Positions 8,269-17,624 of a stretch of DNA of 39,364 nucleotides are shown here, piece by piece. The position numbers and the translations under genes are program-made. Position 1 is the stretch's first letter. Every line of letters begins with the position of its first letter. The stretch comes from DATMTS01 sp035564555 (GTDB lineage Bacteria > Actinomycetota > Actinomycetes > Actinomycetales > Microbacteriaceae), in NCBI GenBank assembly GCA_035564555.1, contig DATMTS010000028.1, positions 1 to 39,364 on the forward strand. The letters are read 5' to 3'. Below the pieces are notes generated by a model that did not search any database, was not told the DNA's origin, and saw only the letters and a program-made list of their open reading frames with translations.

Positions 8269-9345
8269 CTAGGACCCGATCTCCTGATAAGCCGCGAACA
8301 GCAGACTGGGTTCCGGGGCGCGCAGCACCGTCGGTCGCTCGATGTCGTCGAGCACGATGAAGCGCAGCATGCCCGCTCGCGCCTTCTTGTCGCGCTGCAT
8401 CGTCGCCAACAGCATGGGCCAGCGACCGACCGGATACTCGATCGGAAGTGTCAGGGACTGCAGGATCGTGCGGTGCCGGTCGACCACGGCGTCGGAGAGC
8501 CTGCCGCTCAGCCTGGCGAGTTCGGCGGCGAACACCATTCCGACCGAGATGGCGGCACCGTGGCGCCACTGATACCGCTCCGCGTGCTCGATGGCGTGGC
8601 CGAGGGTATGGCCGTAGTTCAGGATCTCGCGTCGTCCTTGCTCCGTGAAGTCCTCGCCGACGACGTCGGCCTTGATGCGGATCGCGGCCTCGATCAGCTG
8701 CCGGAACTGAGCTGACGTCGGGTCGGTCGCCTTCTCGACGTCGGCTTCGATGGTCCGCAGGATGTCGCGGTCGGCGATGAAACCGCACTTCACGACTTCG
8801 GCGAACCCCGCGAGGATCTCGTTGCGCGGCAGGCTCGCCACGGTGTCGAGATCGGCCACCACGGCGTGCGGAGCGTAGAACGAACCGACGAGGTTCTTGC
8901 CTTCCGTGGTGTTGATGCCGGTCTTGCCTCCGACCGCGGCGTCGACCATTCCGAGCACGGTCGTCGGAACCTGGATGAGACGCACCCCGCGCAGCCAGGT
9001 GGCAGCGACGAACCCGGCGAGATCGGTCGCTGCTCCCCCGCCGAAGCCGATCACGGCATCCGAGCGGGTGAAGTCGGCCTGCCCCATGATCTGCCAGCAG
9101 AACGCCGCGACCTCGACGCGTTTGGCGGCTTCGGCATCCGGGATCTCCGCGAGCAGCACCTCGTACGCGCCCTGCAAGTTCTCGCGCAACTCCTCCGCGG
9201 CCCGACCGAGCGTGGGTTGGTGCACGATCAGGACCTTGCGCACGTTCTCGCCGAGCTGCGCCGCGAGTTCGTAGCGCAGCCCCGCTCCGACCGAGACGGT
9301 GTACTCGCTCGTTCCGGCGACGACGATACGGGTGGTGTCTGTCAT
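8269..9345 (-). CDS. aroB: 3-dehydroquinate synthase
   Basis: Second step of the shikimate pathway: NAD- and metal-dependent conversion of DAHP to 3-dehydroquinate. 358 residues, full length. The nucleotide-binding GGGAATDLAGFVAATWLRG motif and the downstream PTTVLGMVDAAVGGKTGIN block are clear. Metal ligands are expected at the Glu in GFAEVVKCG, the His in LNYGHTLGHAIEH and a later His in RHGAAISVGM. The ATG overlaps the aroK stop as ATGA. Confidence 0.97.
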   Translation of the reverse strand: MTDTTRIVVAGTSEYTVSVGAGLRYELAAQLGENVRKVLIVHQPTLGRAAEELRENLQGAYEVLLAEIPDAEAAKRVEVAAFCWQIMGQADFTRSDAVIGFGGGAATDLAGFVAATWLRGVRLIQVPTTVLGMVDAAVGGKTGINTTEGKNLVGSFYAPHAVVADLDTVASLPRNEILAGFAEVVKCGFIADRDILRTIEADVEKATDPTSAQFRQLIEAAIRIKADVVGEDFTEQGRREILNYGHTLGHAIEHAERYQWRHGAAISVGMVFAAELARLSGRLSDAVVDRHRTILQSLTLPIEYPVGRWPMLLATMQRDKKARAGMLRFIVLDDIERPTVLRAPEPSLLFAAYQEIGS

Positions 9346-9902
9346 GCGTTCTCCTCCAGCCAGCCCGCGAGTTCTTCCACGATGGTGGCGACGGGGCGAA
9401 AAGACGTGTCTGTCGTGTGGTCGGCCAGCGACGCGTAGAGCTCGGTTCGCTCCGCGACGATGCGACGCCAGGCGTCGATGCCGGTGACCAGCGGTCGTTT
9501 GGCGTTGTCGATGCGCTCGGCGACGGCTTCTTCGTTGACGGTCAGCAGCACGACGGTCGTCGCGGCCAGGTCGTCGCGCGTCCGCGGGTCAAGCACGGCC
9601 CCTCCGCCGAGCGAGACGACTGCGGCAGATGCGAGCGCCTGGCGAACGGCAGCACGTTCGAGCGTGCGGAAGTGCGCCTCGCCGTGTTCCGCGAATAGCG
9701 CGGGAATGGAGCCGTGCTCGGCGGCGATCGCCTGATCCGTGTCGATGAACGCAAGACCCAGACGTTTCGCGAGGCGCCGCCCGATGCGGCTCTTGCCCGC
9801 GGCCGGCGGACCGATCAGCACGATGGCGGAGCCACGCTGCGCGTGCGGCGTCTCAGGTCTGCGCCCGTCGGGGGCCGCCGGTCGTGGATGGTCGGATGTC
9901 AC
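9342..9902 (-). CDS. aroK: Shikimate kinase
   Basis: Phosphorylates shikimate with ATP, fifth step of the pathway. 186 residues from the GTG at 9902-9900, which overlaps the aroC stop as GTGA. A much longer open frame continues upstream but runs antisense-like through aroC with arginine-rich sequence, so it is rejected. The Walker A motif is IGPPAAGKSRIG; FIDTD gives the Asp that contacts magnesium and shikimate; SLGGGAVLD is the GGG shikimate-binding loop; a lid Arg lies in NAKRPLV. The N-terminal 22 residues are a Pro/Arg-rich extension before the fold. It also overlaps aroB (ATGA). Confidence 0.95.
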   Translation of the reverse strand: MTSDHPRPAAPDGRRPETPHAQRGSAIVLIGPPAAGKSRIGRRLAKRLGLAFIDTDQAIAAEHGSIPALFAEHGEAHFRTLERAAVRQALASAAVVSLGGGAVLDPRTRDDLAATTVVLLTVNEEAVAERIDNAKRPLVTGIDAWRRIVAERTELYASLADHTTDTSFRPVATIVEELAGWLEENA

Positions 9903-11098
9903 GCCGTTTCCGCCTGGGTGCGCAACGCGTCGGGGATCGCGGCGCGGTAGGCGGCGAGGTTTCGGGCCGTCTCGGTCACGCGGTCGCCGCCGAACTTCTC
10001 GAGCACGGAGTTCGCGAGCACGAGGGCGACCATGGCCTCGGCGACGACACCCGCCGCGGGCACCGCGCAGACGTCGGAGCGTTGATGGTGGGCGGCCGCC
10101 TGCTCCCCCGTGGCGACATCCACCGTGCGCAGGGCGTGCGGAATGGTGGCGATCGGCTTCATCCCGGCACGTACCCGCAGCACGCCGCCGGTCGACATGC
10201 CGCCCTCGGTACCACCGGCCTTGTCGCTGGTGCGGGCTATTCCGTCGGGGCCGACGACGATCTCGTCGTGGGCCTGCGAACCGCGCCGGGTCGTGGTCAG
10301 GAAGCCGTCGCCGACCTCCACCCCCTTGATCGCCTGGATGCCCATCAAAGCGCCCGCCAGTTGTGAGTCGAGCCGCCTGTCCCAGTGCACATGCGAGCCG
10401 AGTCCGGGCGGAAGATCGTACGCCAGCACCTCGACGACGCCGCCGAGCGTGTCGCCGTCCTTGTGCGCGGCATCCACCTCGTCGACCATCCGAGCGGATG
10501 TCTCGGAGTCGAAGCAGCGCAACGGGTCGGCGTCGAGCGTGTCGACGTCGGCCGGCACCGGGAGGGGCCGTCCGTCGGGCACGCGTACCGGGCCGATCGC
10601 GATGGTGTGGCTGACCAGGGTGATGCCGAGTTCGGCCAGGAACGACCTGGCGATCGCGCCGAGGGCGACTCGTGCTGCGGTCTCCCGTGCGCTGGCGCGT
10701 TCCAGAATCGGCCGCGCCTCGTCGAAGCCGTACTTCTGCATGCCGACCAGGTCGGCATGCCCGGGCCGCGGCCGGGTCAGCGGTGCGCCCCGTCCCCCGG
10801 CGAGCTTCTCGGCATCCACCGGCTCCGGGTTCATCACGTCGACCCATTTCGGCCACTCCGTGTTGCCGATGCGCACCGCGATCGGGCTGCCCAGAGTGAA
10901 GCCGTGCACCACTCCGCCGGAGAGTGCCAACTCGTCCTGCTCGAACTTCATGCGCGCGCCGCGCCCGTAGCCCAGCTTGCGGCGTGCGAGGTCTGCGCGG
11001 ATGCCGTCGAACGAGACGGGTACGCCGGCGGGCAACCCCTCGAGCACGGCGATGAGTTCTGGACCGTGGGATTCCCCGGCCGTCAGCCAACGAAGCAT
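9899..11098 (-). CDS. aroC: Chorismate synthase
   Basis: Last step of the common pathway: 1,4-elimination of phosphate from EPSP to give chorismate, requiring reduced FMN. 399 residues from the ATG at 11098 (MLRWLTAGESHGPELIAVLE), the family's standard N-terminus; the frame upstream is out-of-family. Signatures seen: GESHG with the catalytic His, RPGHADLVGMQKYGF, and the C-terminal RSDVCAVPAAGVVAEAM with the conserved SD pair. Downstream of aroE by 2 nt and upstream of aroK with a GTGA overlap, so aroE-aroC-aroK-aroB-aroQ form one run. The EPSP synthase (aroA) and DAHP synthase genes are not in the window. Confidence 0.97.
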   Translation of the reverse strand: MLRWLTAGESHGPELIAVLEGLPAGVPVSFDGIRADLARRKLGYGRGARMKFEQDELALSGGVVHGFTLGSPIAVRIGNTEWPKWVDVMNPEPVDAEKLAGGRGAPLTRPRPGHADLVGMQKYGFDEARPILERASARETAARVALGAIARSFLAELGITLVSHTIAIGPVRVPDGRPLPVPADVDTLDADPLRCFDSETSARMVDEVDAAHKDGDTLGGVVEVLAYDLPPGLGSHVHWDRRLDSQLAGALMGIQAIKGVEVGDGFLTTTRRGSQAHDEIVVGPDGIARTSDKAGGTEGGMSTGGVLRVRAGMKPIATIPHALRTVDVATGEQAAAHHQRSDVCAVPAAGVVAEAMVALVLANSVLEKFGGDRVTETARNLAAYRAAIPDALRTQAETA

Positions 11099-11100
11099 GA

Positions 11101-12066
11101 TTACGATTCTGGCATGCGCGCAGGAGCCGCTTCGCCCAACGGCCGCCCTGCGGCATCCAACCCGACCGCGGCGAGCATCGCCGCGAGCACCTCGTCGTCG
11201 CGTTCCAGCGACCGCTGGGGGTCGCCGTGAACGAAGATGCGCACCTGAAGCAACGCCTGATGCACGAGCATCGGTAGCCCGGAGAGCACGACGGAACCGA
11301 TCGTGTCGGCTCGATCGGCCACCAGCCGCTGCCATGCGGATGCGATGGGGCTGGGCCACGGATCGTAGGCGACGTCGAAGATGGCTGCGCCCTGGGCGGC
11401 GGCAGCCCGCATCGCGCTGCCGCGCAGCAGGTCGCGGGCGAGTGCGGATGCCGCCGGCCCCGGCAACGTCGACACCACGAGATCGGGAACCGCGTCGGGC
11501 TCCTCGTCGAACGTCCCGATCCGGCAGGTCAGCCCGACGCTCCGGGCCAGCCCGTGCAACGGAGCCGCTCGCGAAGGGACGCGCACCGCAATGCTGACGT
11601 GCTCGGCGCCCAGTTCCGCCGCCGCTACGACCGCCGACGCCGCCGTGGCGCCGCCGCCGAACACGTGCACGCGCCGGGCGATCGAGACCCCGGCGGCGCG
11701 TAGGGCCCGCACGATGCCGGCGACGTCGGTGTTGAAGCCGCGTAACACACGCTCACCGGAGCCGTCGCCGTCGAACAGCACCGTGTTGGCCGCGCCCGTC
11801 AGCCGGGCTACCTCGTCGAGTTCGCCGAGCAGCGGGAGCACGGTCTGCTTCAACGGCATGGTGAGCGACAGACCCCGCCAACTCTGATCGCGGGATGCCA
11901 CGAACGCGGCGAGGTCGTCGCTTGCCACCTCGAGCGCCCGATAGTCCCACGGCAGGCCGAGCACCCGGTACGCGGCGGCATGCAGCGCGGGCGACTTGGA
12001 ATGCGTGATCGGACTGCCGAGCACCGCCAACCGGCGTTCGGCAGACGGGTCAGTTGCAGTAGGCAT
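11101..12066 (-). CDS. aroE: Shikimate dehydrogenase
   Basis: NADPH-dependent reduction of 3-dehydroshikimate to shikimate. About 321 residues. The N-terminal substrate-binding domain has LAVLGSPITHSKSPALHAAAY, including the Ser pair that binds the substrate carboxylate, and SLTMPLKQTVLP with the catalytic Lys. The NADP domain has VFGGGATAASAVVAA. The C-terminal half is somewhat long, with an Arg/Ala-rich tail. Start taken at the ATG 12066, inside the end of mltG; a GTG at 12078 is also possible, and neither has a strong ribosome-binding site, so re-initiation from mltG is likely. Confidence 0.93.
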   Translation of the reverse strand: MPTATDPSAERRLAVLGSPITHSKSPALHAAAYRVLGLPWDYRALEVASDDLAAFVASRDQSWRGLSLTMPLKQTVLPLLGELDEVARLTGAANTVLFDGDGSGERVLRGFNTDVAGIVRALRAAGVSIARRVHVFGGGATAASAVVAAAELGAEHVSIAVRVPSRAAPLHGLARSVGLTCRIGTFDEEPDAVPDLVVSTLPGPAASALARDLLRGSAMRAAAAQGAAIFDVAYDPWPSPIASAWQRLVADRADTIGSVVLSGLPMLVHQALLQVRIFVHGDPQRSLERDDEVLAAMLAAVGLDAAGRPLGEAAPARMPES

Positions 12067-13336
12067 TGTTGGCTGCACTCGCCGCGCACCACCGCTGCAG
12101 CTTCGCCACGGCCGCGTCGTGTTCGGCCGCCGTGGTGGAGAACACCGTCTCCCCGGTCTTCAGATCGACGGCCACGAAGTACATCCAGGGCCCCGGCGTG
12201 GGGTGCAGAGCCGCCTTGATCGCGACGTCGCCCGGATTGCCGATCGGGCCGACCGGCAGCCCGTCGTGTGCGTACGTGTTGTACGGGTTCGACGCGTTCT
12301 CGCGCTCGGCCTGGGTGGTGAAAACCGTGTTCGTCTTGCCGGTGCCGTATGCCACCGTCGCGTCCGACTGCAGTCGCCAGCCCTTGTCGAGCCTGTTCTG
12401 GAACACCCGGGCGATCTTGCCGAAGTCGCTCTGGTTCGGTCCTGCCTCCTTCTGCACGATCGACGCCAGCACGACGGTCTTCCAGCGTTGCGCGACCGGA
12501 ACGCCGGCGTCGTCCAGAGCCTGGAAGGAGCGGTCGACCATGGTCTTGATCGCGTCGTGCGCGCTCACGCCGGGGTCGAACGTGTAGGTGGCGGGGAACA
12601 GGAACCCTTCCAGGGTCTTCGCCTGAGCGGGCACCCCGAACGTCGCGGGAGTCGCCGCCGTCTTCTGCAGTTCGGTGAGCGGGATCTTCGTCGCCTGGGC
12701 CACGGATGCCAGTATCGACTTCTCTGCCGTCCCTTCCGGGATGACGACGGTGCGGGTGAGCTTGTTCTTCGGATCCTGCAGCGCGCTCAACGCCGCCTGG
12801 GCGCTCATCCTCTTCTTCAGGGAGTAGACCCCGGGCTGGAAGACAGGCGCCGGGTTCTTGGCCAGCAGGAGCTTGTAGAAGGCGTCATACGTCTTCGTCA
12901 CGCCGTCCTTCTGCAGGGTCGTCGCCACGTCTCCCCCCGTGTCGCCCGCCTTGATCAAGACGGTGACGCTGCCCGTGCCGGTTCCCGGGTAGTCCGTCGG
13001 CTGGGTCATGCTGATCAGCTTCTCCACCTGGGGCTGGAAGGTGTTCCACACGAACGCTCCGGCACCGCCCAGCAGTCCGAGGACGACGACCGTCACGATG
13101 AGCGCGACCAGCCACCGACGCCTGTTCCGCGGCTTCTTCGGCTTGTCGGAGCCCACCACGGCGTGCTCGTGCCAGGCGAGGGGGTTCTCATGGCCATGGC
13201 GCTCCGCCCGTTCTCGCGCCTCTCGCCGGGTCTTCGGCGCGTCGCCGGCGACGGGCGCTGTGAACAGCGCGTCGAACGGCTGCTCGACATCGTCGTCGAG
13301 TTCGCTTCCTTCGGTATGTGGGGGCGTTTTCGTCAC
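12050..13336 (-). CDS. mltG: Endolytic murein transglycosylase MltG (YceG family)
   Basis: Membrane-bound enzyme that cuts nascent glycan strands and releases them from synthesis. 428 residues: an acidic, charged cytoplasmic N-terminus (about 1-75), one transmembrane helix (WLVALIVTVVVLGLLGGAGA), then the LysM-like and catalytic YceG region. The active-site Glu lies in ASIVQKEAG; other hallmarks are IARVFQNRL, LQSDATVAYGTG and NTYAHDGLPVGPIGNPG. GTG start overlapping the ruvX stop as GTGA. The ruvX-mltG-aroE order is usual in actinobacteria. Confidence 0.95.
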   Translation of the reverse strand: MTKTPPHTEGSELDDDVEQPFDALFTAPVAGDAPKTRREARERAERHGHENPLAWHEHAVVGSDKPKKPRNRRRWLVALIVTVVVLGLLGGAGAFVWNTFQPQVEKLISMTQPTDYPGTGTGSVTVLIKAGDTGGDVATTLQKDGVTKTYDAFYKLLLAKNPAPVFQPGVYSLKKRMSAQAALSALQDPKNKLTRTVVIPEGTAEKSILASVAQATKIPLTELQKTAATPATFGVPAQAKTLEGFLFPATYTFDPGVSAHDAIKTMVDRSFQALDDAGVPVAQRWKTVVLASIVQKEAGPNQSDFGKIARVFQNRLDKGWRLQSDATVAYGTGKTNTVFTTQAERENASNPYNTYAHDGLPVGPIGNPGDVAIKAALHPTPGPWMYFVAVDLKTGETVFSTTAAEHDAAVAKLQRWCAASAANNAYCN

Positions 13337-13806
13337 GATTCGCGTCCAATTCGTGTCTCGGCGAGTGTGCCGGGCGGTCGTCCGGACGCGCGCTCCGCGT
13401 CGAGTGCATGCTGCAGGATCACGGTGGCCGCGGCCTGATCCACTACCGAGCGCGAGTTCCGGGCGGTACGACCCGATGCTCGCAGCCCTGCCTGGGCGGT
13501 GACCGTGGAAAGTCGTTCATCGACGAGCCGCACCGGAATCTCGCCGGCGTCTGCGAGCCGCTCTGCGAAGCCGACGGCGTCGTCGGTCGAGGGTGTATGC
13601 GCTCCGGAGAGTGCAAGCGGAAGACCGACCACGATCTCGATGGCTTCGTGTTCGGCGACCAGTGCGAGCACGCGAGACACGTCGGAGCCGTCCCGGGTTC
13701 GAGCAACGGTCTCGACCGGGGTCGCGAGCATCCCGGAGTGGTCGCATCGGGCGACTCCGATCCGCACCTTGCCGACGTCGACACCGACGCGGGTCCCGAA
13801 GCGCAT
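13333..13806 (-). CDS. ruvX: RuvX/YqgF family RNase H-fold nuclease
   Basis: Putative pre-16S rRNA nuclease and Holliday-junction resolvase-like protein, 157 residues. The ATG at 13806 begins MRFGTRVGVDVGKVRIGVAR, the standard RNase H-fold N-terminus with a catalytic Asp in GVDVG. Further conserved segments are IVVGLPLALSG and VRLVDERLSTV with an acidic residue. The longer open frame upstream lies over alaS and is rejected. It starts 2 nt after the alaS stop and overlaps mltG, so translation is probably coupled. Confidence 0.92.
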   Translation of the reverse strand: MRFGTRVGVDVGKVRIGVARCDHSGMLATPVETVARTRDGSDVSRVLALVAEHEAIEIVVGLPLALSGAHTPSTDDAVGFAERLADAGEIPVRLVDERLSTVTAQAGLRASGRTARNSRSVVDQAAATVILQHALDAERASGRPPGTLAETRIGRES

Positions 13807-13808
13807 GC

Positions 13809-16466
13809 TCAGCCGCTCACCGCCGTCGTGATACCGCTCAACGCCGCCGGAATCGCCGTCAGGTCGGAGCCGCCGCCCTGCGCGAGGTCGTCTTTGCCGC
13901 CGCCGCCGCCGCCGAGGGTCTGGGCGGCGGTCCGGGCCAGCGCTCCCGCCTTGATCCCTGCGTCTCGGGCGGCGCGGTTGGTGGCGACGATGAGTTGCGG
14001 GCGATCCGACACGGTCGCGGCCACTGCCACGACGGCCGCATCGGACCCGAGCCGCTCGCGCAACGTGGTGACCAGCAATCGCAGATCGTCCGCTGAGCCG
14101 AGGGTGCCGGCATCCGCGGCCAGCACACGCACTGCTCCCGCGCGTTCCACCCTCTCCAGCAGGCCCGGCACGCGTTCCAGCACGGCGCGCGCCTCGTACG
14201 CGGCGATCTTCTTCTCCGCCGATTTCAAACTGGCCATCAGGTCGGCGATGCGCTCCGGCAATTGCTCCCGGGGCGTTTTCAGTGTTCCGGTGAGCTGCGA
14301 GACGATCGCTCGTTCGGTGGCGAGGTCGCGGAACGCCTCGAGTCCGACCAGCGACTCCACGCGTCGGTTCGTGGAGCCGACCGACGATTCGCTGACCAGA
14401 TTGATCAGCCCGATCTCGGCGCTGGAGGAGACGTGGGTGCCGGCGCACAACTCACGGGACCACGGGCCGCCGATGTCGACCACGCGTACGACGTCGCCGT
14501 ACTTCTCGCCGAACAGCGCCATCGCGCCCAGCTGCTTCGCTTCGTCCAGCGGCAGCTCCCGCGTGACCACCTCCAGGTTGTCACGCACGGCGTTGTTGGA
14601 GATCTCCTCGATCTCGGAGCGGGTCTGCGGGGAGAGGGGCTGGTTCCAGGAGAAGTCGAGCCGCAGATAGCCGGCCTTGTTGTACGAGCCCGACTGGTGT
14701 GCGTTCGGGCCGAGCACCTGCCTCAGGGCCGCGTGGATGATGTGCGTTCCCGAATGCGCCTGCCGGGCACCCCGGCGGTAGTCCGCGTCGACGACCGTGG
14801 TCGCGGGGTCGCCGACCCCGACCTCGCCGTTCAGCACCTGCACCGTGTGGCTGATCAGTCCCTTGATCGGCTTCTGCACGTCGAGCACCTCGAGCTCGTA
14901 ACCCGGCCCGACGATGCGTCCCTGGTCGGCATCCTGCCCACCCGACTCGGCGTAGAGCGAGGTCTCCGCGAGGACGACTTCGGCGACGTCGCCCGTGACC
15001 GCCTGGTTCACCGCGCGGCCGCCGACGATCACGCCGAGCACCGTCGACGCGGTCTGCAACTCGGTGTAGCCGGTGAAGACCGTCTCGCCCTTCGACCGGA
15101 ACGCGCTGTAGACCGAAAGATCGGCCAACGCGGTCTTCTTCGCCTTCGCATCGGCTTTCGCACGAGCACGTTGATCGGCCATCAATGTGTCGAAAGCGTG
15201 CCGATCGACCGACAGACCCGCCTCTTCAGCCATCTCGAGGGTCAGGTCGATCGGGAAGCCGTAGGTGTCGTGCAGCAGGAACGCCGTGTCGCCGGGCAAC
15301 TGGCTGCCTCCCGCGCCGCGGGTGCGTGTCACGGCGTTGTCGAGAATCGTGGTGCCGCTCGCCAGCGTGCGGAGGAAGGTCTCCTCTTCGGCATAGGCGA
15401 GTCGTGAGATGCGATCGTATTCGGTGGCGACGTCCGGATACGCCGCCTTCATCGCGTCCCGGCTCGCCGGGAAGAGCTCGGGGAAGGTGGGCCCGTCGAC
15501 GCCCATCAGGCGCATCGCGCGAACCGAACGGCGCAACAGGCGTCGCAGGATGTAGCCGCGTCCGTCGTTGGCGGGAGTCACGCCGTCGGACATCAGCATC
15601 AGCGCGCTGCGCACATGGTCGGCCACGACCCGCATCCGCACATCGTCGTCGTGGTCGGCGCCGTACCGCTTGCCCGCGAGCTCGGCCGCGCGGTCGAGCA
15701 CCGGCCGCACCTGATCGATCTCGTACATGTTCTCGACGCCCTGCTTGATGAAGGCGACGCGCTCGAGCCCCATACCGGTGTCGATGTTCTTCTTCGGCAG
15801 GTCGCCGAGGATCTCGAAGTCGTGCTTGCCGGTTCCCTCGCCGCGCAGGTACTGCATGAAGACCAGGTTCCAGATCTCCACGTACCGGTCGTCATCGGTG
15901 GCCGGTCCGCCATCGCGCCCATAGGCGGGTCCGCGGTCGAAGAAGATCTCGGAACACGGACCGGCCGGTCCGGCGACACCCGTCGACCAGTAGTTGGTGT
16001 CCATGCCGAGGCCCTGGATGCGTTCGTCGGGCAGCCCCGCGATCTTCTTCCAGTACGCGCGCGCCTCATCGTCGTCCTGGTAGACCGTGACCCAGAGATC
16101 CTTCGCATCGAACCCGAGTCCGCCCGCCGACTCCGGCGTGGTCAGCAACTCCCACGCGTATGCGATCGCCTGCTCTTTGAAGTAGTCGCCGAACGAGAAG
16201 TTGCCGCACATCTGAAAGAAGGTGCCGTGTCGTGGTGTCTTTCCGACCTCGTCGATGTCGAGCGTACGGATGCACTTCTGCACGCTCGTGGCACGAGGGA
16301 AGGGCGGCGGAACCAGCCCGGTGAGATAAGGCACGAAGGGCACCATGCCGGCCACCGTGAACATCAGGGTGGGGTCGTCGCTGACGAGCGATGCGGAGGG
16401 CACGACGGTGTGGCCGCGGTCGGCGAAGAATTCGAGCCAGCGCCTGTGGATGTCAGCGGTCTGCAT
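13809..16466 (-). CDS. alaS: Alanyl-tRNA synthetase
   Basis: Class II synthetase, 885 residues, full length. Catalytic domain 1-250 starts with FFADRGHTVVPSASLV and includes MVPFVPYLTG and the class II motif 2 region CIRTLDIDEVGKT. The editing domain has the zinc/water-binding HSGTHIIHA (HxxxH type) and CAGTHVSSSAEIG motifs, both intact, so misacylated Ser/Gly-tRNA clearance should work. The C-terminal DHHA1 domain carries the Gly-rich GGGGGGKDDLAQGGG stretch typical of AlaRS. Expressed ahead of ruvX-mltG-aro genes. Confidence 0.98.
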   Translation of the reverse strand: MQTADIHRRWLEFFADRGHTVVPSASLVSDDPTLMFTVAGMVPFVPYLTGLVPPPFPRATSVQKCIRTLDIDEVGKTPRHGTFFQMCGNFSFGDYFKEQAIAYAWELLTTPESAGGLGFDAKDLWVTVYQDDDEARAYWKKIAGLPDERIQGLGMDTNYWSTGVAGPAGPCSEIFFDRGPAYGRDGGPATDDDRYVEIWNLVFMQYLRGEGTGKHDFEILGDLPKKNIDTGMGLERVAFIKQGVENMYEIDQVRPVLDRAAELAGKRYGADHDDDVRMRVVADHVRSALMLMSDGVTPANDGRGYILRRLLRRSVRAMRLMGVDGPTFPELFPASRDAMKAAYPDVATEYDRISRLAYAEEETFLRTLASGTTILDNAVTRTRGAGGSQLPGDTAFLLHDTYGFPIDLTLEMAEEAGLSVDRHAFDTLMADQRARAKADAKAKKTALADLSVYSAFRSKGETVFTGYTELQTASTVLGVIVGGRAVNQAVTGDVAEVVLAETSLYAESGGQDADQGRIVGPGYELEVLDVQKPIKGLISHTVQVLNGEVGVGDPATTVVDADYRRGARQAHSGTHIIHAALRQVLGPNAHQSGSYNKAGYLRLDFSWNQPLSPQTRSEIEEISNNAVRDNLEVVTRELPLDEAKQLGAMALFGEKYGDVVRVVDIGGPWSRELCAGTHVSSSAEIGLINLVSESSVGSTNRRVESLVGLEAFRDLATERAIVSQLTGTLKTPREQLPERIADLMASLKSAEKKIAAYEARAVLERVPGLLERVERAGAVRVLAADAGTLGSADDLRLLVTTLRERLGSDAAVVAVAATVSDRPQLIVATNRAARDAGIKAGALARTAAQTLGGGGGGKDDLAQGGGSDLTAIPAALSGITTAVSG

Positions 16467-16541
16467 GGGTTCCTAGCGTGTGATCGCGTTCCCGAGCCGA
16501 CGACTCGGGTACGCAGGGGTTGGGACGTGGGCTGCCGGCCC

Positions 16542-16760
16542 TCAGAGAGACAGGTCGGAGATCGTCTCTTCGGCGTCGCCTACGGCGTCACGCAGTTCGG
16601 CCTCCCGAGCGTGATAGCCCTCGGAGACCGCGGCGCCGAAGTCGCGCGCCTTCTGGTCCAGTTCCTCGAAGAAGCGCTTGCCCTGCTCGGTCTTGTTCAG
16701 CTGGTGCGCGATGGCAAAACCGCCGACGACCCCGACGACGAGCCAGATGAAACTCTTCAT
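16542..16760 (-). CDS. Small single-pass membrane protein between rpsD and alaS
   Basis: 72 residues: one N-terminal hydrophobic helix (about 4-19, FIWLVVGVVGGFAIAH) and a charged, probably helical, cytoplasmic tail (NKTEQGKRFFEELDQKARDF and on). GGGAG sits 8 nt before the ATG. Small membrane proteins of this build are common between rpsD and alaS in actinobacteria; function unknown. It is 75 nt upstream of alaS and probably co-transcribed with it. Confidence 0.8.
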   Translation of the reverse strand: MKSFIWLVVGVVGGFAIAHQLNKTEQGKRFFEELDQKARDFGAAVSEGYHAREAELRDAVGDAEETISDLSL

Positions 16761-16829
16761 GACGGATACTCCCTGTTCCTGAGCTGTGCGGTGACGGATC
16801 TCGGTGGATCCTCGCCGCGGCCAGCCGCC

Positions 16830-16835
16830 AGTTTA
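16830..16835 (-). promoter_or_regulatory. Candidate -10 for the small protein-alaS transcript
   Basis: The hexamer TAAACT on the minus strand lies 69 nt upstream of the small membrane protein gene, in the only gap after the rpsD terminator. A matching -35 at 16-18 nt is not evident, so this is a weak call. Confidence 0.3.
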
Positions 16836-16897
16836 GCGAGCCGACCTGCCCTCCCGCTCGGAGCACAGCATCCGGAGCCCGGGTCGTACCGACGACA

Positions 16898-16928
16898 GAA
16901 GCGGGTCGCCTGATCGGCGACCCGCTTC
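16898..16928 (-). terminator. Terminator hairpin of rpsD
   Basis: A perfect 13-bp stem (GAAGCGGGTCGCC at 16898-16910, GGCGACCCGCTTC at 16916-16928) with a 5-nt loop lies 66 nt past the rpsD stop. There is no long T-run, which is common for actinobacterial terminators. It separates rpsD from the alaS unit. Confidence 0.7.
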
Positions 16929-16994
16929 CAGCGTACTGATCCGGTGATCCGTAGACCGAGTAGCGCCGCGAGGTACGAGCGACGCGTATCGAGA

Positions 16995-17624
16995 TCAGCG
17001 TGCGGCGTAGTACTCCACGACGAGCTGAACGTCACAGGTGACGGGAACCTCGGCACGCTTCGGGCGACGCTCGAGGCGGGCCTGCAGCTTGTCGAGTTCG
17101 ACGTCGAGGTATGCGGGCACCTTGGCCAGCACATCGGCGTGTCCACCGGCGGCGGCGACCTGGAAGGGCTCGGTGCCTTCGCTGCGGGCCTTGACGTGGA
17201 TGAGCTGGCCCGGCTTCACGCGGAACGAGGGACGGTCGACGATCTGGCCGTCGACCAGGATGTGACGGTGCACGACGAACTGGCGAGCCTGCGAGGTGGT
17301 GCGGGCGAAACCGGCGCGCAGCACGAGCGCGTCGAGACGCATCTCGAGCAGCTCGACCAGGTTCTCACCGGTCAGGCCCTGCTGACGCCGGGCCTCTTCG
17401 AACGCGATGCGCAACTGCTTCTCGCGGATGCCGTACTGAGCGCGAAGGCGCTGCTTCTCACGCAGACGGACGGCGTAGTCGCTGTCGGCCTTGCGCTTGG
17501 TGCGTCCGTGCTCGCCGGGAGCATACGGACGCTTCTCCATGTAGCGTGCGGCTTTCGGGGTCAGGGCGAGGCCCAGCGACCGCGAGAGGCGGGTCTTGCT
17601 ACGGGTGCGTGACTTGGTAGACAC
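16995..17624 (-). CDS. rpsD: 30S ribosomal protein S4
   Basis: Primary 16S-binding protein that nucleates small-subunit assembly. 209 residues, GTG start with AAAGGAAA 5 nt upstream. The N-terminal region KSRTRSKTRLSRSLG is basic, followed by KRPYAPGEHGRTKRK; the S4 RNA-binding domain has RLDALVLRAGFARTTSQARQ and VHRHILVDGQIVDRPSF. No CxxC zinc pairs are seen in the N-terminus, so this is the zinc-free form. Encoded apart from the S13-S11-rpoA operon, as is usual in actinobacteria. Confidence 0.98.
   Translation of the reverse strand: MSTKSRTRSKTRLSRSLGLALTPKAARYMEKRPYAPGEHGRTKRKADSDYAVRLREKQRLRAQYGIREKQLRIAFEEARRQQGLTGENLVELLEMRLDALVLRAGFARTTSQARQFVVHRHILVDGQIVDRPSFRVKPGQLIHVKARSEGTEPFQVAAAGGHADVLAKVPAYLDVELDKLQARLERRPKRAEVPVTCDVQLVVEYYAAR

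Noticed and set aside
9903..11156. Upstream extension of the aroK frame across aroC
   Set aside because: Low-complexity Arg-rich sequence; the GTG that overlaps the aroC stop gives a normal shikimate kinase.
11996..13438. Long plus-strand open frame opposite mltG
   Set aside because: Lies antisense to a well-recognised MltG; no family motif.
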